Below, piece by piece: positions 22,305 to 30,704 of a stretch of 64,000 nucleotides of DNA. A model generated the notes under the pieces. It ran no database searches and was not told where the DNA came from. It was given only the letters and a program-made list of their open reading frames with translations. Source of the DNA: Nakamurella lactea DSM 19367 (GTDB lineage Bacteria; Actinomycetota; Actinomycetes; Mycobacteriales; Nakamurellaceae); NCBI RefSeq assembly GCF_000426645.1, contig NZ_AUFT01000005.1:186001-250000 (forward strand), read 5' to 3'. Position 1 is the stretch's first letter. Each line of letters opens with the position of its first letter. The translations under genes and the position numbers were made by a program.

Positions 22305-22317
22305 TAGGGTTTTGACT
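22305..22317 (+). promoter_or_regulatory. Putative ARC/mpa promoter core
   Basis: TAGGGT (22305-22310) followed by TTTGACT. Almost the same string (TAAGGT then TTGACT) occurs upstream of pup at 32305-32315, both within GGTA-R-GGTTT(T)GACT. Taken as the -10 and start region; -35 not evident. Confidence 0.45.
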
Positions 22318-22337
22318 AGGAACGAACGGAGATCCAC

Positions 22338-24128
22338 GTGACCTACAGCGATTCGACGCCTATCTCCGGCGACGACCGGAACGACGGACCCGAGGAGGCG
22401 CCAGCGGTCGGGATGAGCCCGGCCCAGTTGCAGACCCAGGTCCGGGTGCTGACCGACGAACTCGCGCAGCTCCGCCGCCGACTGGCCAGTGCACCGATGG
22501 ACACCCGTCCGCTCGAACGTCAGCTCACCGAGGCCGGCAACCGGATCGCGACGCTCACCGAGCGCAACGAGAAGCTGGTCGTCACCCTCCGCGATGCGCG
22601 GACCCAGCTGCTGCAGCTGAAGGAGGAGGTCGACCGGCTGGCGCAGCCACCCAGCGGTTATGGCGTGTTCCTCGGCACCGGACCGGAGTCGTCGGTCGAG
22701 GTCTACACGGCCGGCCGGCGGATGCGGTTGTCGGTCTCGCCGAACGTCGACGTCGCGGCGTTGCAGCGGGGTCAACAGCTGCGGCTGAACGAGGCGCTGA
22801 CCGTGGTCGAGGGGACCGGCTTCGACGTGGTGGGTGAGGTCAGCACGCTGCGTGAAGTGCTGGACGACCACCGCGCACTGGTGGTCGGCCATGCCGACGA
22901 GGAGCGGGTGGTGCATCTGGCCGCGCCGCTGTTGGACAGCCCGCTCAAGCCGGGGGACTCGCTGCTGGTGGACACCAAGGCCGGGTACGCCTACGAGCGG
23001 GTGCCGAAGTCCGAGGTCGAGGACCTGGTGCTGGAGGAGGTTCCGGACGTCGCCTACTCCGACATCGGCGGCCTCGGCCGGCAGATCGAACAGATCAGGG
23101 ACGCGGTCGAGCTGCCGTTCCTGCATGCCGAGCTGTTCCATGAGTACCAGCTGCGGCCGCCGAAGGGTGTACTGCTGTACGGCCCGCCAGGCTGCGGCAA
23201 GACGTTGATCGCCAAGGCCGTGGCCAACTCACTCGCCAAGCAGGTCGCCAGGGCCCGCGGCGAGGAGAAGGTGATGAGCTACTTCTTGAACATCAAGGGC
23301 CCCGAGCTGCTGAACAAGTACGTCGGCGAGACCGAACGGACCATCCGGCTGATCTTCCAACGGGCCAGGGAAAAGGCCTCCGAGGGCACTCCGGTGATCG
23401 TCTTCTTCGACGAGATGGACTCGGTGTTCCGGACCAGGGGGACCGGCGTCTCCTCGGACGTCGAGACCACCATCGTTCCGCAGCTGCTCAGCGAGATCGA
23501 CGGCGTCGAGGGCCTGGAGAACGTCATCGTGATCGGCGCCTCGAACCGCGAGGACATGATCGACCCGGCCATCCTGCGGCCCGGCCGGCTGGACGTGAAG
23601 ATCAAGATCGAGCGGCCGGACGCCGAGGCGGCCAGGGACATCTTCGCCAAGTATCTGACGCCCGGTCTGCCGATCAACGCCGACGATCTGGCCGAGAACG
23701 CCGGCAACCGGGAGGCGACCATCGCCGGGATGATCCAGCTGACGGTCGAGCGGATGTACGCCGAGACCGACGAGAACCGGTTCCTCGAGGTGACCTACGC
23801 CAACGGCGACAAGGAAGTGTTGTACTTCAAGGACTTCAACTCGGGCGCGATGATCCAGAACATCGTCGACCGGGCCAAGAAGGCCGCCATCAAGGCGAAG
23901 ATCGAGACCGGCGCCTCCGGGCTACGGGTCGGGCATCTGCAGGAGGCGATCGTCGACGAGTTCGCCGAGAACGAGGACCTGCCGAACACCACCAACCCGG
24001 ACGACTGGGCGCGCATCTCCGGCAAGAAGGGGGAGCGGATCGTCTACATCCGCACCCTGGTGTCCGGCAAGCAGTCCGAGGGATCACGGGCCATCGACAC
24101 CGCCCCCAGCACCGGCCAGTACCTCTAG
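22338..24128 (+). CDS. mpa: Proteasome-associated AAA ATPase ARC/Mpa
   Basis: Hexameric unfoldase that recognises pupylated proteins and feeds them into the 20S core. 596 aa. An N-terminal coiled coil (about residues 28-102) binds Pup; two OB domains follow (about 105-235); the AAA module has Walker A GPPGCGKT (282-289), Walker B VIVFFDE (353-359) and a sensor near [21 protein letters not shown]. The C-terminus ends GQYL, the HbYX-like tail that opens the proteasome gate. GTG start with GGAG seven bases upstream. In M. tuberculosis it lies near dop; here 6.5 kb of other genes intervene. Confidence 0.97.
   Translation: MTYSDSTPISGDDRNDGPEEAPAVGMSPAQLQTQVRVLTDELAQLRRRLASAPMDTRPLERQLTEAGNRIATLTERNEKLVVTLRDARTQLLQLKEEVDRLAQPPSGYGVFLGTGPESSVEVYTAGRRMRLSVSPNVDVAALQRGQQLRLNEALTVVEGTGFDVVGEVSTLREVLDDHRALVVGHADEERVVHLAAPLLDSPLKPGDSLLVDTKAGYAYERVPKSEVEDLVLEEVPDVAYSDIGGLGRQIEQIRDAVELPFLHAELFHEYQLRPPKGVLLYGPPGCGKTLIAKAVANSLAKQVARARGEEKVMSYFLNIKGPELLNKYVGETERTIRLIFQRAREKASEGTPVIVFFDEMDSVFRTRGTGVSSDVETTIVPQLLSEIDGVEGLENVIVIGASNREDMIDPAILRPGRLDVKIKIERPDAEAARDIFAKYLTPGLPINADDLAENAGNREATIAGMIQLTVERMYAETDENRFLEVTYANGDKEVLYFKDFNSGAMIQNIVDRAKKAAIKAKIETGASGLRVGHLQEAIVDEFAENEDLPNTTNPDDWARISGKKGERIVYIRTLVSGKQSEGSRAIDTAPSTGQYL
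24091..24128 (+). repeat. Imperfect direct repeat, copy A (3' end of ARC)
   Basis: The last 38 nt of ARC. A second copy with 33 of 38 identical bases lies at 24802-24839, 711 bp downstream. Weaker similarity continues about 35 bp past the stop through a GC-rich hairpin. Confidence 0.85.
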
Positions 24129-24136
24129 TTTCCGGG

Positions 24137-24152
24137 CGGCCGCTGGCGGCCG
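24137..24152 (+). terminator. Putative ARC terminator hairpin
   Basis: CGGCCG (24137-24142) and CGGCCG (24147-24152) form a self-complementary GC hairpin 9 bp after the ARC stop. A similar GC-rich hairpin follows the repeat copy at 24802-24839. Confidence 0.45.
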
Positions 24153-24164
24153 ACGACACTCGGC

Positions 24165-24668
24165 CTACCAGAAGTACAAGAAGACCTTCTCGGTGAACGG
24201 ATCGACCTGGTCCGGTCTGGGTGGGCCGTACTCCCAGTCGATGCGCACGGACATCGTGGTCGTCGGCAGCTCGATCGGGTCCCTCAACCCCTGTGGTGGA
24301 GCTGCTATCGATTCGACAGTGAGTTCGCGGCTGCCGAGGTTGATCGGGGCCGGGCTGCTCCAGGAGAGCGCGGGTTCGGTCGATTCTGGGTGAGGTTCGG
24401 GGGTGCCGATCGTGACACCGATCAGGATCGGACCCGGGTCCGACTTGATCGGAATGCAGATTCCTTCGCCTGGGTACACGTTGACATGCCGTGGTGGATC
24501 GTGCTCAGGCAGGTCGTCCTCAGGATCATCCCGGAATAATGGAGTCATGATCTGCGACGCTCCTGGAGGAGTTCGCACACAGAAAAAGTGATAGCCGACC
24601 AGGGCCTCGCCTGTATGACGCTGAACGTTCACCGGATCTCCAGGGTCGCTGGTTCGTCGGCCGGGCAC
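24165..24668 (-). CDS. Hypothetical protein in low-GC insert
   Basis: 167-aa frame (GTG start, uncertain) with no family I recognise. It has a mixed beta-type composition with many prolines (VNVYPGEGICIPIKSDPGP, VRIDWEYGPP) and no signal or membrane segment. Base composition is unlike its neighbours: a hand count gives 55% GC for 24541-24600 against 67% for 24001-24060. It lies inside a segment flanked by repeats of the ARC 3' end. Both facts suggest acquired DNA. It may be a cargo gene or a remnant. Confidence 0.5.
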   Translation of the reverse strand: MPGRRTSDPGDPVNVQRHTGEALVGYHFFCVRTPPGASQIMTPLFRDDPEDDLPEHDPPRHVNVYPGEGICIPIKSDPGPILIGVTIGTPEPHPESTEPALSWSSPAPINLGSRELTVESIAAPPQGLRDPIELPTTTMSVRIDWEYGPPRPDQVDPFTEKVFLYFW

Positions 24669-24801
24669 CGGCAGATCAGAAACGTCGGCGTCAGGGATTT
24701 GGTAGAGATCGAAGATGCTGGTGCTAGTAGGAAGTCCGCTTGACCTGGATCGGGCCGACTGTCTGATGTGCCACAGACATACAGTACGAAAGTTCGGGGG
24801 G

Positions 24802-24839
24802 CCATCGGCACCGCCCCGAGCACCGGCCGGTACCTGTAA
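24802..24839 (+). repeat. Imperfect direct repeat, copy B (ARC tail remnant)
   Basis: Encodes IGTAPSTGRYL-stop against the ARC end [11 protein letters not shown]-stop: 33 of 38 bases identical, same reading frame to the stop, no full gene upstream (frame closes at a TGA at 24741). Either a duplicated ARC 3' end or an att-like site left by insertion of the 711-bp segment. Confidence 0.85.
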
Positions 24840-24885
24840 CGGCGTACTCGGCCGGCGCTGCGGGCCGCACCCTTCGGGTGTGCGA

Positions 24886-25692
24886 TCAGCAGTTCACCAC
24901 GACCGAGGCATACGCCCGGGCTGCGGCGCCGTTCGAGTCGGTCACCCTGACGACGAACGAGTTGCTGGACGTGTAAACGGCACTGGCGATGTATCCGGCG
25001 GATTCAGCGGTGGCCTGGATATCGCAGTAGAGGATATCGCGCCGGACCGAGACGACAATCTGACCCGGGGAGGCGAGCGAGCTGGAGTACCCGGAGATCA
25101 TCCCGGTGGACGAATACATGTCGGCGAACTGGGTGGTCGATGCGGTGAGGATGTCGGCGTAGATGGCTTCGTTCCAGTAGCCGGCCACGTCGACCACCAG
25201 ATCGACCGGCCCGCCGAACGAGTGCACCTTCACCCCGCTGCTGCTCATCGTGATGTTCGCACCCGTGGTGGTGCTGGACGATCCCCACTGCAGCACGGTC
25301 TGGGACGGCTCCGCCGCGCCGTTCGCCCAGGCCCGCAGGTAGCCGGCGTGGGTGGGGGTGATCGCCGACAGCGAGACGGTCAGCGAGGTGGCGTAGGAGG
25401 GGATCGCCGGGCACTTGGTCAACGGGATCGTCCTGGTCGAGTTGGATGCCAGCCGGGTGGTGCTCCGCGAGTCGTAGAGCCGGCACGCGGTGGCCAGCTG
25501 CGTGTACTCGCGTTTGATGGTGGCATTCTTGCTCCCGATCGCCAGCGGGACAGGTGTGGAGACGGCGTTGGTTTGATCGCCGAGGTCGGCGGACGGTTTC
25601 GGCGGGGGCGCGGGCGTCGGCGATCCGGAGGCAGCGGTGACGCCGCCCACCAGCAAGGCACCGGTGATCAGGGCGATCAGATAGCGCTTCAT
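24886..25692 (-). CDS. Secreted protein with actinobacterial beta-sandwich repeat domain
   Basis: 268 aa with a clear Sec signal peptide (MKRYLIALITGALLVGGVTAASGS) given here as MKRYLIALITGALLVGG followed by a small-residue cleavage region. The mature part has a domain found in many actinobacterial surface proteins: CRLYDSRSTTRLAS near its start, then AGYLRAWANGAAEPSQ, SGVKVHSFGG and the closing LVVDVAGYW. A C-terminal Ser/Thr-rich region with two cysteines (YCDIQAT, VVVNC) may be disulphide-linked. No catalytic motif. GAGGAA precedes the ATG. Function unknown; probably cell-surface binding. Confidence 0.8.
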   Translation of the reverse strand: MKRYLIALITGALLVGGVTAASGSPTPAPPPKPSADLGDQTNAVSTPVPLAIGSKNATIKREYTQLATACRLYDSRSTTRLASNSTRTIPLTKCPAIPSYATSLTVSLSAITPTHAGYLRAWANGAAEPSQTVLQWGSSSTTTGANITMSSSGVKVHSFGGPVDLVVDVAGYWNEAIYADILTASTTQFADMYSSTGMISGYSSSLASPGQIVVSVRRDILYCDIQATAESAGYIASAVYTSSNSFVVRVTDSNGAAARAYASVVVNC

Positions 25693-25713
25693 GGGCTGTT
25701 CCTCACGACGAGT

Positions 25714-25739
25714 CGAAGGCGGCCGGGCGGCCGACTTCG
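25714..25739. terminator. Palindrome downstream of the ABC permease gene
   Basis: cgaaggcggccg (25714-25725) and cggccgacttcg (25728-25739) pair with one mismatch. It could end the minus-strand ABC operon or act as a site in the promoter region of the secreted protein gene. Confidence 0.4.
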
Positions 25740-25841
25740 TCGGTTCTGCACTGCTGTCGATCTGCACTGCAGAGTCGGCGGAGCGGTCCGCGAATACCCG
25801 TACTCGTCGCGCGACCTGCCGGCCTCGTCGGGGTCGTCAGA

Positions 25842-26666
25842 TCAGCGGGTCTTGCGACGGAACAACAACCCGGCGCCGACCGCCGAGACCGCCAGCACTG
25901 CGGCCCATTCGACGGCAGCGATCCACCAGCTGCTGCCGATCACCGAGCCCATCAACAGACCGCGCAGGGTCTCGATCATCGGCGTGATCGGCTGGTGCTC
26001 GGCGAACCCGCGCAGCGCTGCCGGCATGGTGTCCGGCGGCACGAACGCGCTGGACACGTACGGCAGGAAGAGCATCACGAAGGTGACGCTGTTGGCCGCT
26101 TCCACGCTGCCGACCAGCAGGCCGAGCGCCGCCGACAGGAACGAAACGGCCGTCATGAACAGCACCAGGAAGACAAGCGTCAGCAGCCATTCGACCGGAC
26201 CGGCCGACGGTCGCCAGCCGATCAGCAGGGCCACCCCGATCACCACAACTGTCGCGAGCAGGTTCCGCACGACACTGGCCACCACATGCCCGATCAGGCA
26301 GGCGGAGCCGAAGATCGGCATCGAGCGGAATCGGTCGACAACTCCGGTGACGGCGTCGTTGGCGACATACGTGGCTGTCGAAGCGGCGCCGAAACCCGCA
26401 CACAGCAGGATGATTCCGGGCACAACGTAGTTGATGTAGTCGGTGCCGACCTCGATCGCGCCGCCGAATACGTAGACGAACAGCAGCATCAGGGCGACCG
26501 GCAACATCACGGCCATCACCAGCGCCTCGCCGTCCCGGGACGACCGGCGCAGGCTGCGGCCGACCATCACCCGGACATCGGACAGCACCTCGGCGAGGCC
26601 GAGCGAGCTGGACGGGTGGCCGGGCGGGGCGGTAGCGGTGGAGGGTGCCGATGCGGTGACGGTCAT
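25842..26666 (-). CDS. ABC-2 type permease (DrrB-like)
   Basis: 274 aa with about six hydrophobic segments and the ABC-2 signature region ATATYVANDAVTGVVDRF and MPIFGSACLIGHV. It pairs with the ATPase whose stop overlaps its ATG (ATGA at 26663-26666). The pair resembles DrrAB daunorubicin/lipid exporters; substrate unknown. The gene divergent from the operon is a TetR regulator, which probably controls it. Confidence 0.9.
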   Translation of the reverse strand: MTVTASAPSTATAPPGHPSSSLGLAEVLSDVRVMVGRSLRRSSRDGEALVMAVMLPVALMLLFVYVFGGAIEVGTDYINYVVPGIILLCAGFGAASTATYVANDAVTGVVDRFRSMPIFGSACLIGHVVASVVRNLLATVVVIGVALLIGWRPSAGPVEWLLTLVFLVLFMTAVSFLSAALGLLVGSVEAANSVTFVMLFLPYVSSAFVPPDTMPAALRGFAEHQPITPMIETLRGLLMGSVIGSSWWIAAVEWAAVLAVSAVGAGLLFRRKTR

Positions 26667-27664
26667 GCTGCCTGCTCCTTGTTGTTCGTGTTCGTGGTGC
26701 CGGTCAGATCGGCGAAAACGTCATCCAGGGTGGGGCGAGCGGTGGACAGCGACCGGGCCGCGAACCCGCCGAGGGCCAACCGGTCCAGGACGTCCTTGAC
26801 GGCGTTCGCGGTGCCATCGGTGCCGATCGAGACGGTCGCCGACGAGGCCGTCAGGGTCACCGTCCCGCGAACCGCGGAACCGAGCAGATCGGCGGCGGCG
26901 CTGGCGGTCTGCGCGCTGTCGAAGGTGACGTCGAGCAGCTCGCCGCCGGCGCGTTCCTTGAGTTCGTCCGGTGTTCCTTCGGCCGCGACGGCGCCATCGT
27001 GCAGGATGCCGATCCGGTCGGCCAGCCGGTCGGCCTCGTCCAGCATCTGGGTGGTCAGCAGGATGGTGGTCCCGCGGGCACCGAGTTCTCGGACCTCGTT
27101 CCACAGTTGGTTCCTGCTGACCGGGTCGAGACCGGTGGTCGGCTCGTCCAGGAACAGCAACGGCACCTCGGCGACCAGGCTGACGGCCAGGTCAAGCCGT
27201 CGGCGCATACCACCGGAGTAGCCCTTGACCGTCCGGCCGGCGAACTCCGCCAGGTCGAAGGCGCCGATCAGCTCGTCGGCCCGCCGGCGTGCGCCGCGGA
27301 CGCCGAGTCGGCGGAGCCGGCCCATCATCACCAGGTTCTCCCGGCCGGTCAGCATCTCGTCAACCGCGGCGTGCTGTCCGGTCAGGCTGATGCTGGCCCG
27401 GACGGCGCCGGAGTCCGCGGCGACGTCGGACCCGTTTACCGACGCCGAACCGGCGTCGGCGGTGACCAGGGTGCTCAGGATCCGGATCAAGGTGGTCTTG
27501 CCGGCGCCGTTCTGCCCGAGTAGGGCGTAGCTGGTGCCGGACAGCACCTGCAGAGAGACGTTGTCCAGCACGACATTCGCGCCGTAGGCCTTGGACAGTG
27601 CCCGGACGTCGATCATCAGCGGGCGAGTGGGAAGGCTCTCAGGTTCAGTAACTGTGTATGCCAT
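26663..27664 (-). CDS. ABC transporter ATPase (DrrA-like)
   Basis: 333-aa ATPase: Walker A GQNGAGKTT, Q-loop SLTGQHAAVDEMLTG, signature YSGGMRRRLDLA, Walker [15 protein letters not shown]-loop replaced by TTQMLDEADRL as in DrrA. The C-terminal DUF4162-like extension (ELLDVTFDSAQTA to LDDVFADLTG) is also DrrA-like. The start MAYTVTEPE (27664) is chosen; an in-frame ATG at 27685 is possible. Coupled to the permease, divergent from TetR. Confidence 0.92.
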   Translation of the reverse strand: MAYTVTEPESLPTRPLMIDVRALSKAYGANVVLDNVSLQVLSGTSYALLGQNGAGKTTLIRILSTLVTADAGSASVNGSDVAADSGAVRASISLTGQHAAVDEMLTGRENLVMMGRLRRLGVRGARRRADELIGAFDLAEFAGRTVKGYSGGMRRRLDLAVSLVAEVPLLFLDEPTTGLDPVSRNQLWNEVRELGARGTTILLTTQMLDEADRLADRIGILHDGAVAAEGTPDELKERAGGELLDVTFDSAQTASAAADLLGSAVRGTVTLTASSATVSIGTDGTANAVKDVLDRLALGGFAARSLSTARPTLDDVFADLTGTTNTNNKEQAA

Positions 27665-27722
27665 AACGCGAATGGTTGGTGCCATACGCGGATTTGTCAA
27701 GATGAATTTCGCCGGGTACGCA
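27661..27722. promoter_or_regulatory. Divergent promoter region with repeated ccat-acgcg motif
   Basis: Short AT-richer interval between the DrrA-like and TetR genes. ccataacgcgaat (27661-27673) and ccatacgcggat (27682-27693) form an imperfect direct repeat of period 21, and a related inverted half (gtacgcatag) follows at 27716-27725. This is where a TetR operator would lie. Confidence 0.35.
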
Positions 27723-27728
27723 TAGGAC

Positions 27729-28577
27729 ATGGCCGAACCCGTTCCGCCCGCCGACGATCTGATCCTCGCCGAACTCCCGCCGGGACTCGACGTGCTCTGG
27801 GGTCGCAAGGAGCGCGGCCGCACCGGCCCGAAGCCGTCCCTGAGCATCGACACCATCGTCGCCACCGCCATCCGGATCGCCGACGACGAAGGGCTGGCCG
27901 CCGTTTCGATGGCCAGGCTCGCCCGCGAACTCGGCTTCAGCACCATGTCGATGTACCGCTACGTCCGGTCCAAGGACGAACTGCACCTGCTGATGTGGAA
28001 CTCCAGCGCCGCCGGGCTCGGTGAGATCAGCGGCGGCACCTGGCGGGAGCGTCTGGCGGACTGGGCCGAGGCGCAGCGCGCCGCAGTGCTACTGCGTTCC
28101 TGGCTCCTGGAGATGCCGCTGGCCGCACCTCCGGCCGGGCCGCAGTCGCTGGCCTTCGTCGAGCAGGCGTTGGCGGCGATGGCGGATACCCCGTTGCGGG
28201 AGGCGGAGAAGATGGCCGTGATCGGCGCGGTGTCCATATATTCGCTCGGCGATGCCAGGATGGCGCACCAGGCGGCAAAGGCGGCGGCCGTTACCGGGCA
28301 ACCGGAGGCTGACTACGGTGCGGTGTTGCGCACCGTGGTGACGGCGGATGAGTACCCGGCGCTGCACCGGCTGGCCTGGTCGCCGGATATGACGGCCCGA
28401 CCCCGCAGCGAAGAGTTGCCGCCCGGAGTTGACCAGGACCTGCTCGGCTTCCGGTTCGGCCTGAACTGCATCCTGGACGGTATCCAGGCGTTGATCGACC
28501 GCCGCGACCCGACCGTCGCCGCCACTGGCAAGATCGGGGGCCGGAGAAAGAGCCGGAAGGACGGATCACCGCGATGA
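27729..28577 (+). CDS. TetR family transcriptional regulator
   Basis: 282 aa. The N-terminal helix-turn-helix (IRIADDEGLAAVSMARLARE then LGFSTMSMYRYVRSKDELHL) is typical TetR, preceded by an unusual 40-residue leader with GRKERGRTGPKPSLS. The C-terminal ligand domain is of the class seen in TetR-like regulators of Drr-type pumps. It is divergent from the ABC pair and its TGA overlaps the SDR start (ATGA), so it is probably an autoregulated repressor of both. Confidence 0.92.
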   Translation: MAEPVPPADDLILAELPPGLDVLWGRKERGRTGPKPSLSIDTIVATAIRIADDEGLAAVSMARLARELGFSTMSMYRYVRSKDELHLLMWNSSAAGLGEISGGTWRERLADWAEAQRAAVLLRSWLLEMPLAAPPAGPQSLAFVEQALAAMADTPLREAEKMAVIGAVSIYSLGDARMAHQAAKAAAVTGQPEADYGAVLRTVVTADEYPALHRLAWSPDMTARPRSEELPPGVDQDLLGFRFGLNCILDGIQALIDRRDPTVAATGKIGGRRKSRKDGSPR

Positions 28578-29326
28578 GCAGAACAGCCTTTGTGACCGGG
28601 GCGAGTGCCGGATTCGGTGAGGCGACGGTCCGTCGGTTCGTCGCCGAGGGTTGGCGGGTGGTGGCCACCGCCCGCCGGGAGGATCGACTGCGTCGCCTGG
28701 CTGACGACCTCGGCGACTCGATTCACGTTGCGGCACTGGATATTCGGGACCTCGGCGCGATCGCCGAAACGGTCGCCGGCCTGCCGTCCGGGTTCGCTGA
28801 GATCGATGTGTTGGTGAACAACGCCGGCCTCGCCAAGGGTCTCGGACCTGCCCAGCGGGCCGAGCTGGCCGACTGGGATCAGATGATCGCGACCAACTGC
28901 ACCGGGCTGGTGCACGTCACCCGAGCGGTGCTGCCGGGCATGGTCGACCGGGGCCGCGGGCACATCGTCAACCTCGGCTCGATCGCCGGCACCTACCCCT
29001 ACCCGGGCGGCAATGTCTACGGGGCGACGAAGGCGTTCGTGCACCAGTTCAGTCTGAATCTACGCAGCGACCTGCACGGCACCGGCGTCCGGGTGACCTG
29101 CATCGAACCGGGCCTCTGCGGCGGCACCGAGTTCTCCGTCGTCCGCTTCGACGGCGACCGGGCGAAGGCAGATGCCGTCTACGAAGGCGTGCAGCCGCTG
29201 ACCGCCGACGACATTGCCGAGTCGGTGTACTGGTGCACGTCACAGCCGGCGCACGTCAACGTGAACGTCATCGAACTGATGCCGGTGGTGCAGAGTTCCG
29301 CGCCGCTGCAGGTCTTCCGGGGCTGA
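28574..29326 (+). CDS. SDR oxidoreductase (YdfG-like)
   Basis: Classical short-chain dehydrogenase of 250 aa. Cofactor motif TGASAGFGEA, NNAGLAKG, catalytic Ser in NLGSIAGTYPYPG and YGATKAF (YxxxK). The C-terminal region (VNVIELMPVVQSSAPLQVFRG) is characteristic of the YdfG/NADP serine or 3-hydroxy acid dehydrogenase group. Translationally coupled to the TetR gene. Substrate unknown; it may modify the compound sensed or exported by its neighbours. Confidence 0.92.
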   Translation: MSRTAFVTGASAGFGEATVRRFVAEGWRVVATARREDRLRRLADDLGDSIHVAALDIRDLGAIAETVAGLPSGFAEIDVLVNNAGLAKGLGPAQRAELADWDQMIATNCTGLVHVTRAVLPGMVDRGRGHIVNLGSIAGTYPYPGGNVYGATKAFVHQFSLNLRSDLHGTGVRVTCIEPGLCGGTEFSVVRFDGDRAKADAVYEGVQPLTADDIAESVYWCTSQPAHVNVNVIELMPVVQSSAPLQVFRG

Positions 29327-29327
29327 T

Positions 29328-29441
29328 CGTTTCGGATTCGCCGGCAAACTGCTGTATCCGCTCTACTACCAGTCCGAGTTGAATAAGATCGTCGACCATT
29401 ACCGGACGCCACCGGGAGGAATGGTCCAGCTCGCGCTGTGA
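29328..29441 (+). pseudogene. Orphan coding-like 3' fragment
   Basis: The 37 codons before a TGA read RFGFAGKLLYPLYYQSELNK then IVDHYRTPPGG and MVQLAL, a protein-like sequence with aromatic and charged residues in natural proportions. It begins in another frame (+1) as the SDR gene ends, has no start of its own and no upstream gene. It is probably the 3' end of a deleted gene left at a junction. I cannot name the family. Confidence 0.4.
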
Positions 29442-29453
29442 CCACTGCTTCGC

Positions 29454-30602
29454 TCAGGGTCGAGACTTGGGCTCGGGCACTGCCTTCTTCCAGGCTCCCT
29501 CGGAGCCGATCGGGACGAACCCGACCGCCTCGTTGACGTCCAGCATCGGCCGGTTCTCCTCGGCGTTGAAGGTGGTGACCGAGGGCGTTCGCGGGCTGAT
29601 GCGTTGCAGCTGTTGAAGATTCGCGATCTTCAGCAGTGTGCCCAGCCGATGGCCCCGGTGCTCGCGCACTACCAGGGTGTCCTCCTGAACGGCCGGCCGG
29701 GACGCGTCGGACGGCACCACCAGATTGCTGAAGCCCACGGCCCTGTCGGTGCCGGCGTCGATCGCCGCCACGCTGAGCAGTTGGTCGCCGGCCGCCTCGA
29801 CCTGCTCGCTGATCTTGGCCACCCGCGCCGGTGTCCAGTCCTCCTCGTCGAACTCCAGGGCGGCACTGGGAGCGTCGGTCACCATCCGGGAGTGCAGGTA
29901 GGCCAGATCGTCAACCCAGCGCTCCGGGACGTCGGCCACCCAGGACTCGATCCGGTACCCGTCGGCATGACCGGCGGCCGTGTCGAACCGTTGCTGCAGC
30001 GAGGGTTCGGCGACCGGGAAGGTGAGCTTGGAGACCCGCTCCACCTGTTCGAGGGAGTAGCCGTGCCGTCGCAGGAAGCGCACCTCGGGTCGGTCGGCGT
30101 CCACCGTGCCGAATCCTGTCGGTGGCGAGATGGTGGTCGCTCCGCCCGGTACGCCGTGCAGTGCCCAGGCCTGGAACACCGAACGACCGTCGGCGGCTGC
30201 GGCTGACTCGATGGTCCGCAGGAGTGCGGCTCCGATTCCGGTGCGCCGGTGCTGCGGAAGCACTTCGACCGCCAGGAAGGCGATCCGCGGGGGGCCTTCC
30301 GGCTGCCATTCATAGGTGCCGCGACCCACGATGTCGCCGTCCACCCTGGCCAGGAACATGCGCTTGGGCTCGAACTCGAAGTTGTTCCACGCCTGGATCA
30401 ACTGTTCGGCAGTCGGTTGCAGATCGACCGTGCCGGCGCTCGCGACCTCGATCGCATTGCGCACCTGGACCATGCGGCGGAAATCGGTGCCACCGGGTGC
30501 CTCGAGGGTGGCCGGGATGGCGAACTCTTCGATGGTCACCCGGGTGCCGGCCGACGGGTCGCCGTCGTCCTTGTCGAGTGTTCGGGTTGCGGTTCCGTTC
30601 AT
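29454..30602 (-). CDS. Double-domain GNAT acetyltransferase
   Basis: 382 aa with two GNAT folds. The first has the acetyl-CoA loop LPQHRRTGIGAAL; the second has the degenerate equivalent REHRGHRLGTLLK. This twin arrangement is shared with mycothiol-synthase-like and other actinobacterial GNATs, but substrate is not evident. Start ATG at 30602 has a strong GGAGG eight bases upstream; the longer frame to 31004 would overlap dop and is rejected. It is divergent from dop, separated by 102 bp. Confidence 0.88.
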   Translation of the reverse strand: MNGTATRTLDKDDGDPSAGTRVTIEEFAIPATLEAPGGTDFRRMVQVRNAIEVASAGTVDLQPTAEQLIQAWNNFEFEPKRMFLARVDGDIVGRGTYEWQPEGPPRIAFLAVEVLPQHRRTGIGAALLRTIESAAAADGRSVFQAWALHGVPGGATTISPPTGFGTVDADRPEVRFLRRHGYSLEQVERVSKLTFPVAEPSLQQRFDTAAGHADGYRIESWVADVPERWVDDLAYLHSRMVTDAPSAALEFDEEDWTPARVAKISEQVEAAGDQLLSVAAIDAGTDRAVGFSNLVVPSDASRPAVQEDTLVVREHRGHRLGTLLKIANLQQLQRISPRTPSVTTFNAEENRPMLDVNEAVGFVPIGSEGAWKKAVPEPKSRP

Positions 30603-30691
30603 GCGAATCACCCTCCGCGGAGTGAGACTGTCGTCCGGGATGTCCGTTGACTTCAGGGTAGGCAGGGGCGCGATCGGATTTCCGCTGACGA

Positions 30692-30697
30692 TAACGT
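30692..30697 (+). promoter_or_regulatory. Putative -10 of leaderless dop
   Basis: TAACGT lies 13 bases before the ATG at 30705. No ribosome binding site is present. Confidence 0.45.
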
Positions 30698-30704
30698 TGG
30701 GGTC

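Noticed and set aside
24629-24823. 64-aa minus-strand frame before the ARC-tail repeat
   Set aside because: It overlaps the hypothetical gene and repeat region, has poor start context and no recognisable features.
24886-30602. Biosynthetic or resistance gene cluster in the ARC-dop block
   Set aside because: Apart from the pump, regulator and SDR there is no biosynthetic core enzyme, so I treat it as a collection of accessory genes.
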